This document shows positions 26,528 through 38,308 of a stretch of 64,000 bases of DNA, one piece after another. How positions within the stretch are numbered: the first letter of the stretch is position 1; every line of letters begins with the position of its first letter. Origin of the DNA: Trinickia acidisoli (GTDB lineage Bacteria > Pseudomonadota > Gammaproteobacteria > Burkholderiales > Burkholderiaceae); the NCBI RefSeq assembly GCF_017315725.1, contig NZ_JAFLRG010000001.1:4005306-4069305 (forward strand). The letters run 5' to 3'. Under the pieces are notes generated by a model. The model had not been told where the DNA came from. It did not search any database and saw nothing but the letters and a program-made list of their open reading frames with translations. The position numbers and the translations under genes were made by a program.

Positions 26528-26556
26528 TTGAATCGCCTGCAACTATCGCTTACAAT
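26528..26556 (+). promoter_or_regulatory. Sigma70 promoter of the atp operon
   Basis: TTGAAT (26528-26533), a 17-base spacer and TACAAT (26551-26556): ten of twelve positions match TTGACA/TATAAT with ideal spacing. It lies 78 bases before atpI and is the strongest promoter match I noticed in the window. Confidence 0.75.
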
Positions 26557-26633
26557 CGCCCGGATTTATTAGCTAGGCAGCCCCGTAAGCACAGCGAAAG
26601 CTGCGGGTTGGATACTGGGTTCAGGATAGGGCG

Positions 26634-27167
26634 ATGGCGGATCGAGAGCCGGGCACAAGGCACCACGAACGCGCGCGACACGATCCTTCTTCCGCTCGCG
26701 CGGTCAGTCGTTCGGAAACGTTCGACGATGCGTGGGATGCCGAGCAGCAAGACAAGAATTTCGTTCCGCTCACGCGGGCCGAGGCTGAGAAGCTCTTCGG
26801 CTCGGACGTGAGCCGCCCGTCGCGCGTAACGCCGTTCAAGGTCGTGAGAGCGCAAGTGGTTTTGTCCCTGATCGTCACGCTGGTTTGGTGGCTGTTTTCT
26901 AAGCCGCGGGGCGATGCTGCGCTGTCGGCCTTGGTGGGAGGAGCGATTTGCTGGGTGCCGAGCGCATTGTTCGCGGCACGTCTGAAAGGGGCGGGCGGCG
27001 CCGGATCCATCCTGACATGGATGATCGGCGAGATGCTCAAGATGGGGGTGACCGTTGCGATGTTCGTCGCGGTGGCGCTCTGGTATCACGACGTGCGGTG
27101 GCTGCCGCTGCTCGTGACTTTCCTCGTCACGCTGCAGACGTACTGGTTGGCGCTCGCTTGGCGTTGA
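26634..27167 (+). CDS. atpI: ATP synthase subunit I
   Basis: 177 residues, four predicted membrane helices (VVLSLIVTLVWWLF, ALSALVGGAICWVPSALFAARL, EMLKMGVTVAMFVAVALWY, LLVTFLVTLQTYWLALAWR) after a long, charged, soluble N-terminal extension of about 75 residues. AtpI helps assemble the c-ring and is not part of the final enzyme. First gene of the atp operon, before atpB. Confidence 0.88.
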   Translation: MADREPGTRHHERARHDPSSARAVSRSETFDDAWDAEQQDKNFVPLTRAEAEKLFGSDVSRPSRVTPFKVVRAQVVLSLIVTLVWWLFSKPRGDAALSALVGGAICWVPSALFAARLKGAGGAGSILTWMIGEMLKMGVTVAMFVAVALWYHDVRWLPLLVTFLVTLQTYWLALAWR

Positions 27168-27313
27168 GGATGCGCTGAGAATGGGATGGCGGTGGATGGC
27201 CGGCGGCGCGCGCGAAAAAGGCGCAGCGCGCCGGCGTTCGCGCGACTGAGCTCGGTTGAGCGGAGCGTGCGGGCACCGAAAGATTTTCGACAATTTAGGC
27301 GGCAATAAACGAT

Positions 27314-28162
27314 ATGGCAGCTACAGAAAGCACGCACTTGGATCCGTCCGAGTACATCGCGCATCACTTGCAAAACTTCGCCACTTCGCACCAGACGTCG
27401 ATCATCGACATGCACGTGTTGAACATCGACACGCTGTTCTGGTCGATCATGTGCGGTCTCGTGACGCTCTTCATCTTGCGCATGGCCGCGCGCAATGCAA
27501 CGCCGGGCGTGCCCAGCCGCTTCCAGTGCGCGATCGAGATGCTCGTCGAGATGGTCGAGGATCAATCGAAATCGATCATTCACGGCAATCGCACGTTCAT
27601 CGCTCCGCTCGCCCTGTTCGTGTTCATCTGGGTCGCGCTGATGAACTCGCTCGATTTCATCCCCGTCGATCTGCCGGGCCGCATCATCCAGTGGGTAGGT
27701 CTCTCGCACGTCATCACGCACCACCGCATCGTGCCGACGGCCGATCTGAACGGCACGTTCGGCATTGCGCTCGGCGTGTTCGTGCTGATGATCTACTACA
27801 ACCTCAAGATCAAGGGCCCGGGCGGCTTCCTTCATGAACTGCTGTCGGCCCCGTTCGGCGCGCATCCGCTTCTGTGGATCCCGAACCTCGCACTGAACAT
27901 CATCGAGTTCGTCGCCAAGACGGTTTCGCTCGCGTTGCGGCTGTTCGGCAACATGTACGCGGGCGAACTGCTGTTCCTGCTCATCGCATTGCTCGGCAGC
28001 CTCTGGACCTTCGGCGCGGACACGACGGTGCTCGGCTTCATCGGTCATGTGATCGCAGGTACCGTTTGGTCGATCTTCCACATCCTGATCGTCTTGTTGC
28101 AAGCGTTCATCTTCATGATGCTGACGCTCGTGTACATCGGCCAGGCGCACGACAAGCACTGA
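27314..28162 (+). CDS. atpB: F1Fo ATP synthase subunit a
   Basis: 282 residues, polytopic. Forms the proton half-channels against the c-ring; the essential arginine lies in SLALRLFGNMYAGELLFLLIA, followed by the HILIVLLQAFIFMMLTLVYIG helix. N-terminal HHLQNFATSHQ region normal for the family. Confidence 0.95.
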   Translation: MAATESTHLDPSEYIAHHLQNFATSHQTSIIDMHVLNIDTLFWSIMCGLVTLFILRMAARNATPGVPSRFQCAIEMLVEMVEDQSKSIIHGNRTFIAPLALFVFIWVALMNSLDFIPVDLPGRIIQWVGLSHVITHHRIVPTADLNGTFGIALGVFVLMIYYNLKIKGPGGFLHELLSAPFGAHPLLWIPNLALNIIEFVAKTVSLALRLFGNMYAGELLFLLIALLGSLWTFGADTTVLGFIGHVIAGTVWSIFHILIVLLQAFIFMMLTLVYIGQAHDKH

Positions 28163-28245
28163 TCGCAGTGCGTGCCGCGCGAATGCAGATTCGTTTTTCG
28201 TTTCTTTAAATCCGGTTCTAAAAAGTCTTTTACAAAGGAGTGATC

Positions 28246-28515
28246 ATGCAAGCTTTCATCGCCAACATCCAAGGTCTGACCGCCATCGGTATCGGCATCA
28301 TCATCGGCCTGGGTGCAATCGGCGCCTGTATCGGTATCGGCCTGATGGGCGGCAAGTACATCGAAGCTTGCGCGCGTCAGCCGGAACTGATGAACCCGCT
28401 GCAAACCAAGATGTTCCTCTTGGCTGGTCTGATCGACGCGGCGTTCCTGATCGGCGTTGGTGTGGCAATGCTGTTTGCGTTCGCGAACCCGCTGCTCTCG
28501 AAGTTGGCGGGCTGA
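28246..28515 (+). CDS. atpE: F1Fo ATP synthase subunit c
   Basis: 89 residues, two membrane helices forming the rotor ring monomer. Proton-carrying carboxylate is Asp64 (AGLIDAAFLIGVG), a proton-type site; the first helix has the glycine-rich GIGIIIGLGAIGACIGIG and the loop ARQPE. ATG at 28246 chosen over an in-frame GTG at 28240 because AAAGGAG ends at 28240. Confidence 0.96.
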   Translation: MQAFIANIQGLTAIGIGIIIGLGAIGACIGIGLMGGKYIEACARQPELMNPLQTKMFLLAGLIDAAFLIGVGVAMLFAFANPLLSKLAG

Positions 28516-28517
28516 GG

Positions 28518-28600
28518 TTCATCGCCCCGGGGAAACGCCGGGCCGTCCCAAGTTTTCCCGTCCCCCTCGGGGGGGCCTGACGCGAAGCGGCAGGTATGGG
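28518..28600 (+). other. Stem-loop region in the atpE-atpF gap, possibly a dispersed intergenic repeat
   Basis: The 222-base gap holds GC-rich inverted repeats, including CCCCCTCGGGGGGG (28562-28575), followed by CTGACGCGAAGCGG. It may stabilise the atpE message or partly terminate transcription, giving the excess of subunit c that the complex needs. I recall similar intergenic strings in Burkholderia genomes but cannot verify that here. Confidence 0.4.
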
Positions 28601-28737
28601 GGCAGTCGGATAGTTGCGCCGCGGCTCGTAAGCCGGCGCAGGGGCGAAACGGAAGACTCTCGGGCGCTGATCGAACGTAACGTCGATGAGCGCCTTACCG
28701 TTTCACTTTCCGAATTAGCAACGTTTAAGGAAACACC

Positions 28738-29208
28738 GTGAATCTCAACGCAACTCTGATTGCGCAAATGGTCGTGTTCCTGATCCTCGCCTGGTTCACG
28801 ATGAAATTCGTGTGGCCGCCGATGGTCAAAGCCCTCGATGAGCGTTCGAAGAAGATCGCCGACGGTCTCGCGGCCGCCGAAAAGGGCAAGACGGAACTCG
28901 AAGCGGCGCACAAGCGTGTCGATCAGCAGCTCGCGCAGGCGCGCAACGACGGTCAGCAACGCATCGCCGACGCTGAAAAGCGTGCGCTCTCCGTAGCCGA
29001 CGAAATCAAGGCCAATGCGCAAGCCGAAGCCGCGCGCATCATTGCCCAAGCCAAGGCCGAAGCCGAACAGCAAGTCGTGAAGGCGCGCGAGACGCTGCGC
29101 GCCGAAGTGGCAACGCTGGCGGTCAAGGGCGCCGAGCAGATCCTGAAGCGTGAAATCGACCAGGCGGCGCATGCCCAACTGCTCGATCAACTGAAAGCAG
29201 AGCTCTGA
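28738..29208 (+). CDS. atpF: F1Fo ATP synthase subunit b
   Basis: 156 residues, GTG start at 28738 (AAGGAAACACC upstream). One N-terminal membrane helix (LIAQMVVFLILAWFTMKFVWPP) and a long amphipathic, Ala/Glu/Lys-rich coiled coil for the peripheral stalk (KAEAEQQVVKARETLRAEV region). Normal bacterial length. Confidence 0.94.
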   Translation: MNLNATLIAQMVVFLILAWFTMKFVWPPMVKALDERSKKIADGLAAAEKGKTELEAAHKRVDQQLAQARNDGQQRIADAEKRALSVADEIKANAQAEAARIIAQAKAEAEQQVVKARETLRAEVATLAVKGAEQILKREIDQAAHAQLLDQLKAEL

Positions 29209-29210
29209 TC

Positions 29211-29750
29211 ATGGCCGAACTTGCAACCATCGCCCGTCCCTACGCAGAAGCGCTGTTCAGCGTTGCCGAAGGCGGAGACCTCGCCGCCTGGTCCGCTCTC
29301 GTGCAGGAGCTGGCACAGGTTGCGCGTCTGCCCGAGCTCATGTCGGTCGCCTCGAGCCCGAAGGTGAGCCGCGCGCAGGTCGTCGATCTGCTGCTGGCCG
29401 CAACCCGCTCAGCCCCGAAAGACTCGCCGCAGGCGAAGAACTTCGTGCAGATGCTGGTCGACAATCACCGTCTCTCGCTGCTGTCCGAAATTGCCGTCCA
29501 GTTCGATGAACTGAAAAATGCTCGCGAAGGCGCGGCCGATGCGCTGATCGTCAGCGCGTTTCCGCTGCAAGAGGCCCAGCTCGCCGATCTCGTCGCGAGC
29601 CTCGAGCGCAAATTTGGGCGCAAGCTCAAGCCGACGGTTCAAGTCGATGCTTCGCTGATCGGTGGCGTGCGCGCTACCGTCGGCGACGAAGTGCTCGACA
29701 CCTCGGTTCGCGCACGGCTCGCCGATATGCGCACGGCGCTCACCGCGTAA
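29211..29750 (+). CDS. atpH: F1Fo ATP synthase subunit delta
   Basis: 179 residues. Links the b stalk to the top of the alpha3beta3 head. Conserved N-terminus ATIARPYAEALFSVA and C-terminus with RKLKPTVQVDASLIGGVRATVGDEVLDTSVRARL. Two bases separate it from atpF. Confidence 0.95.
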   Translation: MAELATIARPYAEALFSVAEGGDLAAWSALVQELAQVARLPELMSVASSPKVSRAQVVDLLLAATRSAPKDSPQAKNFVQMLVDNHRLSLLSEIAVQFDELKNAREGAADALIVSAFPLQEAQLADLVASLERKFGRKLKPTVQVDASLIGGVRATVGDEVLDTSVRARLADMRTALTA

Positions 29751-29801
29751 AGCGAAGCGCACGCCACGGCACGCAACAGAATTGACTATCAGGAGCGAAT
29801 A

Positions 29802-31343
<1,542 letters not shown>

Positions 31344-31423
31344 TCCGCGAGGCATAACGACCTTGAAGCGGCGCGCGCTTGAGTCGTAACGAAGCGCGCG
31401 CCGCTTCGATCAAGGAGCAAGCA

Positions 31424-32299
31424 ATGGCTGGAATGAAGGAAATCCGCGGCAAGATCAAGAGCGTGCAAAACACGCGCAAGATCACCAAGGCGATGGAGAT
31501 GGTGGCCGCATCGAAGATGCGCCGCGCCCAGGAGCGCATGCGCGGCGCTCGTCCGTATGCCGACAAGGTTCGCGACATCGCTGCGCATATGAGCCGTGCG
31601 AACCCCGAGTATCGCCACCCGTTCATGGTGTCGAACGAGGGCGCGAAGGCGGCCGGCATCATCCTCGTCACGACCGATAAGGGGTTGTGCGGCGGCATGA
31701 ACACGAACGTGCTGCGCGCGACCGTGGCCAAGTTCAAGGAACTCGAGGCCAAGGGCCAAACCGTCGAAGCGACGGCGATCGGCGGCAAGGGTCTCGGCTT
31801 TTTGACGCGCCTGCGCGCGAAGGTCGCCTCGCACGTGGTTCAGCTCGGCGATACGCCGCACCTCGAAAAGCTGATCGGCGCGGTGAAGGTGCAGCTCGAT
31901 CTGTACTCGGAAGGCAAGGTCTCGGCCGTGTATCTCGCATACACGCGCTTCGTCAACACGATGAAGCAAGAGCCCGTGATCGAGCAGCTCCTGCCGCTGT
32001 CGGCCGAGCACTTCGAGACTGACGAGTCGACGCCGAAGTCCGCATGGGACTACATCTACGAACCCGACGCGCAGGCCGTCGTCGACGAGCTGCTCGTTCG
32101 CTACGTCGAGGCGCTCGTGTACCAGGCCGTCGCGGAAAACATGGCGTCCGAGCAATCGGCGCGCATGGTGGCGATGAAGGCCGCGTCGGACAACGCGAAG
32201 ACGGTGATCAGCGAGTTGCAGCTCGTCTACAACAAGAGCCGCCAGGCCGCGATTACGAAGGAACTGTCGGAAATCGTCGGTGGTGCCGCCGCGGTCTGA
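31424..32299 (+). CDS. atpG: F1Fo ATP synthase subunit gamma
   Basis: 291 residues, the rotating central shaft. N-terminal coiled coil MKEIRGKIKSVQNTRKITKAMEMV and the C-terminal helix ending MKAASDNAKTVISELQLVYNKSRQAAITKELSEIVGG. The frame opens at 31379, but MAGMKEIRGK at 31424 follows CAAGGAGCAAGCA and is the usual start. Confidence 0.96.
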   Translation: MAGMKEIRGKIKSVQNTRKITKAMEMVAASKMRRAQERMRGARPYADKVRDIAAHMSRANPEYRHPFMVSNEGAKAAGIILVTTDKGLCGGMNTNVLRATVAKFKELEAKGQTVEATAIGGKGLGFLTRLRAKVASHVVQLGDTPHLEKLIGAVKVQLDLYSEGKVSAVYLAYTRFVNTMKQEPVIEQLLPLSAEHFETDESTPKSAWDYIYEPDAQAVVDELLVRYVEALVYQAVAENMASEQSARMVAMKAASDNAKTVISELQLVYNKSRQAAITKELSEIVGGAAAV

Positions 32300-32369
32300 C
32301 GCGTGTCGGTTTGACCCGTCCTAAGCGCCGTTTGCGCGAGTGAAGAATTGAGTATCTAAAGGAAAAGCG

Positions 32370-33764
<1,395 letters not shown>

Positions 33765-33862
33765 CGGTAAGTGTGCTCGCTTCGAGGCGGGCTTGGCGTT
33801 CGCATTGACCGCTGGGCTCGCCGCACGCATCACGCTCAACCGAGCCTTGCACAGGAATCGAT

Positions 33863-34288
33863 ATGGCAACCATCAAAGTAGACGTCGTCAGCGCGGAAGA
33901 GCAGATCTTCTCGGGCATGGCGAAGTTCGTCGCGCTGCCGGGCGAGGCCGGTGAACTCGGCATCTTGCCGGGCCACACCCCGCTCATCACGCGCATTCGT
34001 CCCGGCGCCGTGCGCATCGAGGCCGAAAACGGCGAAGAAGAGTTCGTGTTCGTTGCCGGCGGCATTCTCGAAGTGCAACCGGGTGCGGTGACCGTGCTCG
34101 CCGATACGGCGATCCGCGGTGCCGATCTCGACGAAGCGAAAGCCGAGCAGGCCCGCAAACGCGCCGAGGAAGTGCTGCAGAACTCGGGCTCGAACATCGA
34201 GTATGCGACGGCGCAAGCCGAGCTGGCCTATGCCACGGCGCAACTCGCCGCGATCGCTCGTTTGCGCAAGATTCGCGCGCAGCACTAA
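33863..34288 (+). CDS. atpC: F1Fo ATP synthase subunit epsilon
   Basis: 141 residues. N-terminal beta sandwich (IKVDVVSAEEQIFSGMAKFVALPGEAGELGILPGHTPLIT) and C-terminal two-helix inhibitory hairpin (AEQARKRAEEVLQN...ELAYATAQLAAIARLRK). Last gene of the atp operon. Confidence 0.95.
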   Translation: MATIKVDVVSAEEQIFSGMAKFVALPGEAGELGILPGHTPLITRIRPGAVRIEAENGEEEFVFVAGGILEVQPGAVTVLADTAIRGADLDEAKAEQARKRAEEVLQNSGSNIEYATAQAELAYATAQLAAIARLRKIRAQH

Positions 34289-34385
34289 AAGAAAAGCGCT
34301 TCGCAGCGGCGTTTTGGCAGATGGCTCATCGCACTGCGATGGGCCAACGCTGCGTGAAAAGAAATGCGATTAATAAGATGTATGT

Positions 34386-34419
34386 GCCGCCGGGCTAAAT
34401 GCCTCGCGGCGTTTTTTTT
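34386..34419 (+). terminator. Intrinsic terminator of the atp operon
   Basis: GCCGCCGGGC (34386-34395) pairs with GCCTCGCGGC (34401-34410) with one mismatch and one wobble, 5-base loop, followed by eight T (34412-34419). Confidence 0.88.
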
Positions 34420-34567
34420 GCCTCCGCGGGGGCCGGGGTGGCGTGCTGCAGCACTCACGCGCGCCGACGTCGGCGTCATTTGCTGCGGGTAAGACTTGAT
34501 GCGGGCGGCCCGTGCTCGATGGCACAATCAGTCGGAAAATTTTTCCAAAGACATGGGAGACATCGAG

Positions 34568-36298
34568 ATGGCGACGCAGCTTCCCGAGGAAGGCGCCCTC
34601 ATTGCGCCGGTCAATGGCCTGTCATACGTGCGTGGCGCGACCGACGTCGCGCTGAGCGAAGCGACGATCGGCCAATTCCTGCGCGATACGGCGGCGCGCT
34701 TTCCCGATCGGCCCGCCGTCGTATTCCGCGAACAGGGTATTCGGTGGACGTGGCGCGAGTTCGCCGACGAAGTCGACGTGCTGGCCGCGGGCCTGGCATC
34801 GGCCGGCATCGTGCGCGGCGATCGTGTCGGCATTTGGTCGCCGAATCGTGTCGAATGGCTGCTGACGCAATTCGCGACCGCGCGCATCGGCGCGATCCTG
34901 GTGAACGTCAATCCGGCCTATCGGTTGGCGGAGCTCGAATACGCGCTGAACATGTCGGGCTGCTGCGCGCTCGTCACGGCCGAAAGCTTCAAGACGTCGA
35001 AGTACGTCGAGATGCTGCAAGCACTGGCGCCGGAACTCGCTCAATGCGAGAGCGGCTGGCTTCGCGCGGCGCGATTGCCGCATCTGCGCCTCGTCGTGCG
35101 GATGTGCGATACGCAGACGCCGGGCATGATGACGTTTTCCGATCTGATCGAGGCGGGGCGCGTGGCGCGCGAAACGATCGATCTCGACGCGATCGGCGTG
35201 ACGCTGTCCGCGCACGACCCGATCAACATCCAGTTCACGAGCGGTACGACGGGCAACCCGAAGGGCGCGACGCTCACGCATCGCAATGTGGTCAACAACG
35301 CGCGCTATATCGCGATGGCCATGCGCTTCACCGAGGCCGATGCACTCTGCATCCCGGTTCCGTTCTATCACTGCTTCGGCATGGTGTTATCGGTGCTCGC
35401 GAGCGTGTCGACGGGCGCGAAGATGGTGTTTCCGGGCGAAGCCTTCGAGCCCGCGGCGGCCTTGGCCGCTTGTGCGCAGGAGCGCTGCACCGCGCTGCAC
35501 GGCGTGCCGACGATGTTCATCGCTGAACTCGATCACCCCGACTTCGCCTCGTTCGATCTGTCGACGCTGCGTACGGGCATCATGGCGGGCTCGCCGTGCC
35601 CGATCGAGACGATGAAGCGCGTCGTCGCGCGCATGCACCAATCGGAGATCACGATCGCCTACGGCATGACGGAAACGAGCCCTGTCTCGTTTCAGAGTTC
35701 GACCGACGATCCGCTCGACAAGCGGACGTCGACGGTCGGGCGCATCGCCCCGCACTTGGAAGCGAAAATCGTCGATGCCCTCGGCAATACGGTGCCGGTC
35801 GGCGAAACGGGCGAGCTGTGGACGCGCGGTTATTCGGTCATGCGTGGCTACTGGGAGGATGAGGCGCGCACGCGTGAGGCGATCGTCGAAGGCTGGATGC
35901 GCACCGGCGATCTCGCGACCCTCGATGCGGACGGCTATTGCAATATTGTCGGCCGCCTGAAGGACATGCTCATTCGCGGCGGCGAGAATATTTATCCGCG
36001 CGAGGTGGAAGAGTTTTTATTTAGGCATCCTAAGGTTCAGAGCGTGCAGGTATTCGGCGTGCCCGACGAGAAGTACGGTGAGGAGGTCTGTGCGTGGATC
36101 GTCGTGCGCCCGGGGGAGCAGTTGACGGAGGAAGAAATCAAGGATTACTGCCGCGGACAGATTGCGCACTACAAGGTGCCGCGCTACATCCGCTTCGTCG
36201 AGGAGATGCCGATGACGGTGACCGGCAAGGTCCAGAAGTTCGTCATGCGCGAGCGGATGATCGCCGAACTCAAAGGGCAGGGACCGACCGGAGCATGA
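34568..36298 (+). CDS. AMP-binding acyl-CoA synthetase
   Basis: 576 residues. ANL-family ligase that activates a carboxylic acid (probably medium- or long-chain fatty acid) to acyl-AMP and then acyl-CoA. Motifs: phosphate loop FTSGTTGNPKGATLTHRN, YGMTETSPVSFQSS, GELWTRGYSVMRGYW, hinge GDLATLDADGYCNIVGRLKDMLIRGGENIYPREVEEFL, and the catalytic Lys near the end (MTVTGKVQKFVMRE). Start at 34568 preceded by GGGAGACATCGAG; upstream in-frame ATG codons at 34553 and 34496 are less likely. Not in an operon. Confidence 0.9.
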   Translation: MATQLPEEGALIAPVNGLSYVRGATDVALSEATIGQFLRDTAARFPDRPAVVFREQGIRWTWREFADEVDVLAAGLASAGIVRGDRVGIWSPNRVEWLLTQFATARIGAILVNVNPAYRLAELEYALNMSGCCALVTAESFKTSKYVEMLQALAPELAQCESGWLRAARLPHLRLVVRMCDTQTPGMMTFSDLIEAGRVARETIDLDAIGVTLSAHDPINIQFTSGTTGNPKGATLTHRNVVNNARYIAMAMRFTEADALCIPVPFYHCFGMVLSVLASVSTGAKMVFPGEAFEPAAALAACAQERCTALHGVPTMFIAELDHPDFASFDLSTLRTGIMAGSPCPIETMKRVVARMHQSEITIAYGMTETSPVSFQSSTDDPLDKRTSTVGRIAPHLEAKIVDALGNTVPVGETGELWTRGYSVMRGYWEDEARTREAIVEGWMRTGDLATLDADGYCNIVGRLKDMLIRGGENIYPREVEEFLFRHPKVQSVQVFGVPDEKYGEEVCAWIVVRPGEQLTEEEIKDYCRGQIAHYKVPRYIRFVEEMPMTVTGKVQKFVMRERMIAELKGQGPTGA

Positions 36299-36927
36299 GA
36301 CCGAGGCGTCACCAAGACACGCGAGCGCGCAGCGAAGGCAGGCGCCGCACGGAGCCGGACTTGGCGTCGTGTCGACGTGCCAAGTTCGGGGGGGCAAAAA
36401 AAAAGCGGGCTTAGTAGCCCGCTAAAAACCACACGCTACGGGGTTAGCGCGAGGAGACCAATGATGAAGCCGTCGGGCGCAGCGGACAGCGAACTGCAGC
36501 GCACCGGCAACGACTCCAACAGAGATGCCCCTCGAGGGATTCGGCAGACCGACCGGCTCGCGTTTTGCTGTTATTTACAGACGACAGCAAGTGAGCCACA
36601 CCCATGTTGAAACCGTTGAGGGGCATTGTGGGCGAATTGAGACGGAGACGCGGTAACAAAGTGTTTCAGGTTGTAACGCCCGCCAGGTAAGGCATTGCGG
36701 GAGTTTTTACCAAGCCTCAATGCGATTAAGTCAGTATTTCCGATTAATGGGAAGAAATGAAATGCAGCGTGAAAAAGCGTCTGCGGATTTTATCAATAAA
36801 AAAGCATAAATGGGTTTCGTCTATGGAATTGCAGGCTTAAGATGACCCACCATGCTCGCACGCCACGCGTGAAAACGACCGAAGCGTTGCATACGCCGAC
36901 ATTTTTACCCATCGTTGCAGCAACACA
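36299..36927. other. 629-base gap with a leftward terminator; candidate structured RNA locus
   Basis: No convincing protein gene. The gap has a terminator that works only leftward (36396-36423), complementary segments GATGCCCCTC (36524-36533) and GAGGGGCATT (36618-36627) that enclose a second hairpin TTGCTGT/ACAGCAA (36565-36571 and 36583-36589), and an AT-rich stretch right of 36700 that could hold a promoter. A weak rightward hairpin with T-run lies at 36679-36708. A short rightward frame starting about 36462 with a GAGGAGA ribosome site encodes 49 residues of no recognised family. Confidence 0.45.
36396..36423 (-). terminator. Intrinsic terminator oriented leftward
   Basis: AGCGGGCT (36404-36411) pairs with AGCCCGCT (36416-36423), loop TAGT. 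The run of A at 36396-36403 is a T-run only on the minus strand; on the plus strand the hairpin is followed by AAAAACC. The nearest leftward protein gene ends at 37484, beyond an opposing gene, so the transcript it ends is not explained by annotated genes. Confidence 0.75.
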
Positions 36928-37407
36928 ATGAACGAGCCTGAGACACTCAAACGCATCCTGGACCGCGATCGCGTGATCGCCGTCGTCGGCTTGTCCACGC
37001 ATCCCTACCGTCCGAGTCATTCGGTGGCGGCCTACATGCAGTCGCACGGTTATCGCATCGTGCCCGTGAACCCCGCATATGCAAACGATACCGCCGGGGT
37101 GCTGGGACAGCGCTGCTACGCTTCGCTCGCCGACGCCGCGCACGCGCTGGCGCAGGAAGGCGCCGTCATCGAGATGGTCGATGTGTTTCGTCGATCCGAG
37201 CAAGCGGCCGATGTCGCCGAGCAAGCGGTCGCGATCGGTGCGAAGTCGCTGTGGCTGCAGCTCGGCGTGGTCAACGACGAAGCGATCGCTCGCGCGAAAG
37301 CGGCGGGGCTCGACGTCGCGATGAACGTCTGCGTGAAGGTCGAGCACGAGCGGCTGCTCGGCACGACGCACCGCGCGAATGCGCCAGCGCCGCGCGTGCC
37401 TGAGTGA
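36928..37407 (+). CDS. CoA-binding domain protein, YccU family
   Basis: 159 residues. Rossmann-like CoA-binding fold: IAVVGLSTHPYRPSHSVAAYMQSHGYRIVPVNP at the N-terminus, VIEMVDVFRRSEQAADVAEQA and KSLWLQLGVVNDEA. Matches the succinyl-CoA synthetase alpha-like CoA_binding_2 family; biological role unknown. Monocistronic. Confidence 0.88.
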   Translation: MNEPETLKRILDRDRVIAVVGLSTHPYRPSHSVAAYMQSHGYRIVPVNPAYANDTAGVLGQRCYASLADAAHALAQEGAVIEMVDVFRRSEQAADVAEQAVAIGAKSLWLQLGVVNDEAIARAKAAGLDVAMNVCVKVEHERLLGTTHRANAPAPRVPE

Positions 37408-37483
37408 GCGCTCGAGTGAGCGCCTGAACGAGCTTGCCGCGCGCCGCCTCGATCTCGATCGACACGGCGCGTGGCGCCGGCAC

Positions 37484-38308
37484 TCACTTGAGCCACTTGT
37501 CCGAAATCGATTGGAACTCCCCCGTCGCACGCGCGAGGTGCAGCCACTGATCGACGTATTGCTGGAACGTCACGTCTCCCGGCGGCAGCATGTACGCCTT
37601 CTCGCCGTACTGGAAAGGCTTGTCGGGATGCACCGAGCACAGCCCGGGATTGAGCTTTTGCTGCAGCAGCGTCTCCGAGGCATCGGTCACCATCACGTCG
37701 GCCTTGCCCGCGAGGATTTGCTTGAAGATCGTGACGTTATCGGGATAGACCGTCACGTTCGCGTGCGTCAAGTATTGTTTCGCGAAGCGATCGTTCGTGC
37801 CGCCGGGGTTGACGATCACGCGCGTCGTCGGCCGGTCGATCTGCGCGAGCGTTTGGTATTTGTTGACGTCCGCGCAACGTGTGATCGGCGTTTTGCCGTC
37901 GATCATGTAGGGCTGCGTGAAGAACACGTGCTTTTGGCGCTCGAGCGACGTCGACACGCCACCCACGGCGATGTCGCATTTCGCGAGGAAATCGTTCATG
38001 AGGTTCGACCACGTGGTCTTCACGTATTCGACCTTCACGCCGAGCGATTTGGCCAGCGATTCGGCCATGTCGATGTCGATGCCTTCGAACGTGCCGTCGG
38101 GCTTGAGGAACGAGTACGGCTTGTAGTCGCCCGTCGTGCACACGCGCAGCGTGCCGCGCGCGATGACCGCATCGAGGCGCGAGCCCGAAGTCGCAGCCGG
38201 CATAGCCGCGCTTGCCTGCGTCGCCTGCGCGAACGCACTGCCCGTGCAGCCGGCCGCGAGCGCAATCGCGGCGATCGAAATGTGCGCGAATCGTTTCTGC
38301 TTGGTCAT
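37484..38308 (-). CDS. pheC: Periplasmic cyclohexadienyl dehydratase (PheC-type) / solute-binding-protein fold
   Basis: 274 residues with an N-terminal signal (MTKQKRFAHISIAAIALAAG; cleavage after AFA or a lipobox-like LAAGC). The mature part closely follows Pseudomonas PheC as I recall it: RGTLRVCTTGDYKPYSFL, GIDIDMAESLAKSLG, TTWSNLMNDFLA, QPYMIDGKTPITRC, VNPGGTNDRFAK, VYPDNVTIFKQILAGKADVMVTDA and CSVHPDKPF. PheC converts prephenate or arogenate to phenylpyruvate or phenylalanine in the periplasm. The fold is that of amino acid binding proteins, so misannotation as a transporter component is easy; no permease genes are nearby. Strong ribosome site AAGGAGACCTCG. Confidence 0.82.
   Translation of the reverse strand: MTKQKRFAHISIAAIALAAGCTGSAFAQATQASAAMPAATSGSRLDAVIARGTLRVCTTGDYKPYSFLKPDGTFEGIDIDMAESLAKSLGVKVEYVKTTWSNLMNDFLAKCDIAVGGVSTSLERQKHVFFTQPYMIDGKTPITRCADVNKYQTLAQIDRPTTRVIVNPGGTNDRFAKQYLTHANVTVYPDNVTIFKQILAGKADVMVTDASETLLQQKLNPGLCSVHPDKPFQYGEKAYMLPPGDVTFQQYVDQWLHLARATGEFQSISDKWLK

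Noticed and set aside
36462..36610. Rightward 49-residue frame with GAGGAGA ribosome site
   Set aside because: No recognised family, Arg/Ser-rich, and overlaps the pairing segments of the possible RNA; kept only as a remark in the gap entry.
38007..38018. Palindrome GACCACGTGGTC inside the pheC-type gene
   Set aside because: Contains CACGTG but not the GTTTC/GAAAC arms of parS; lies in normal coding sequence.
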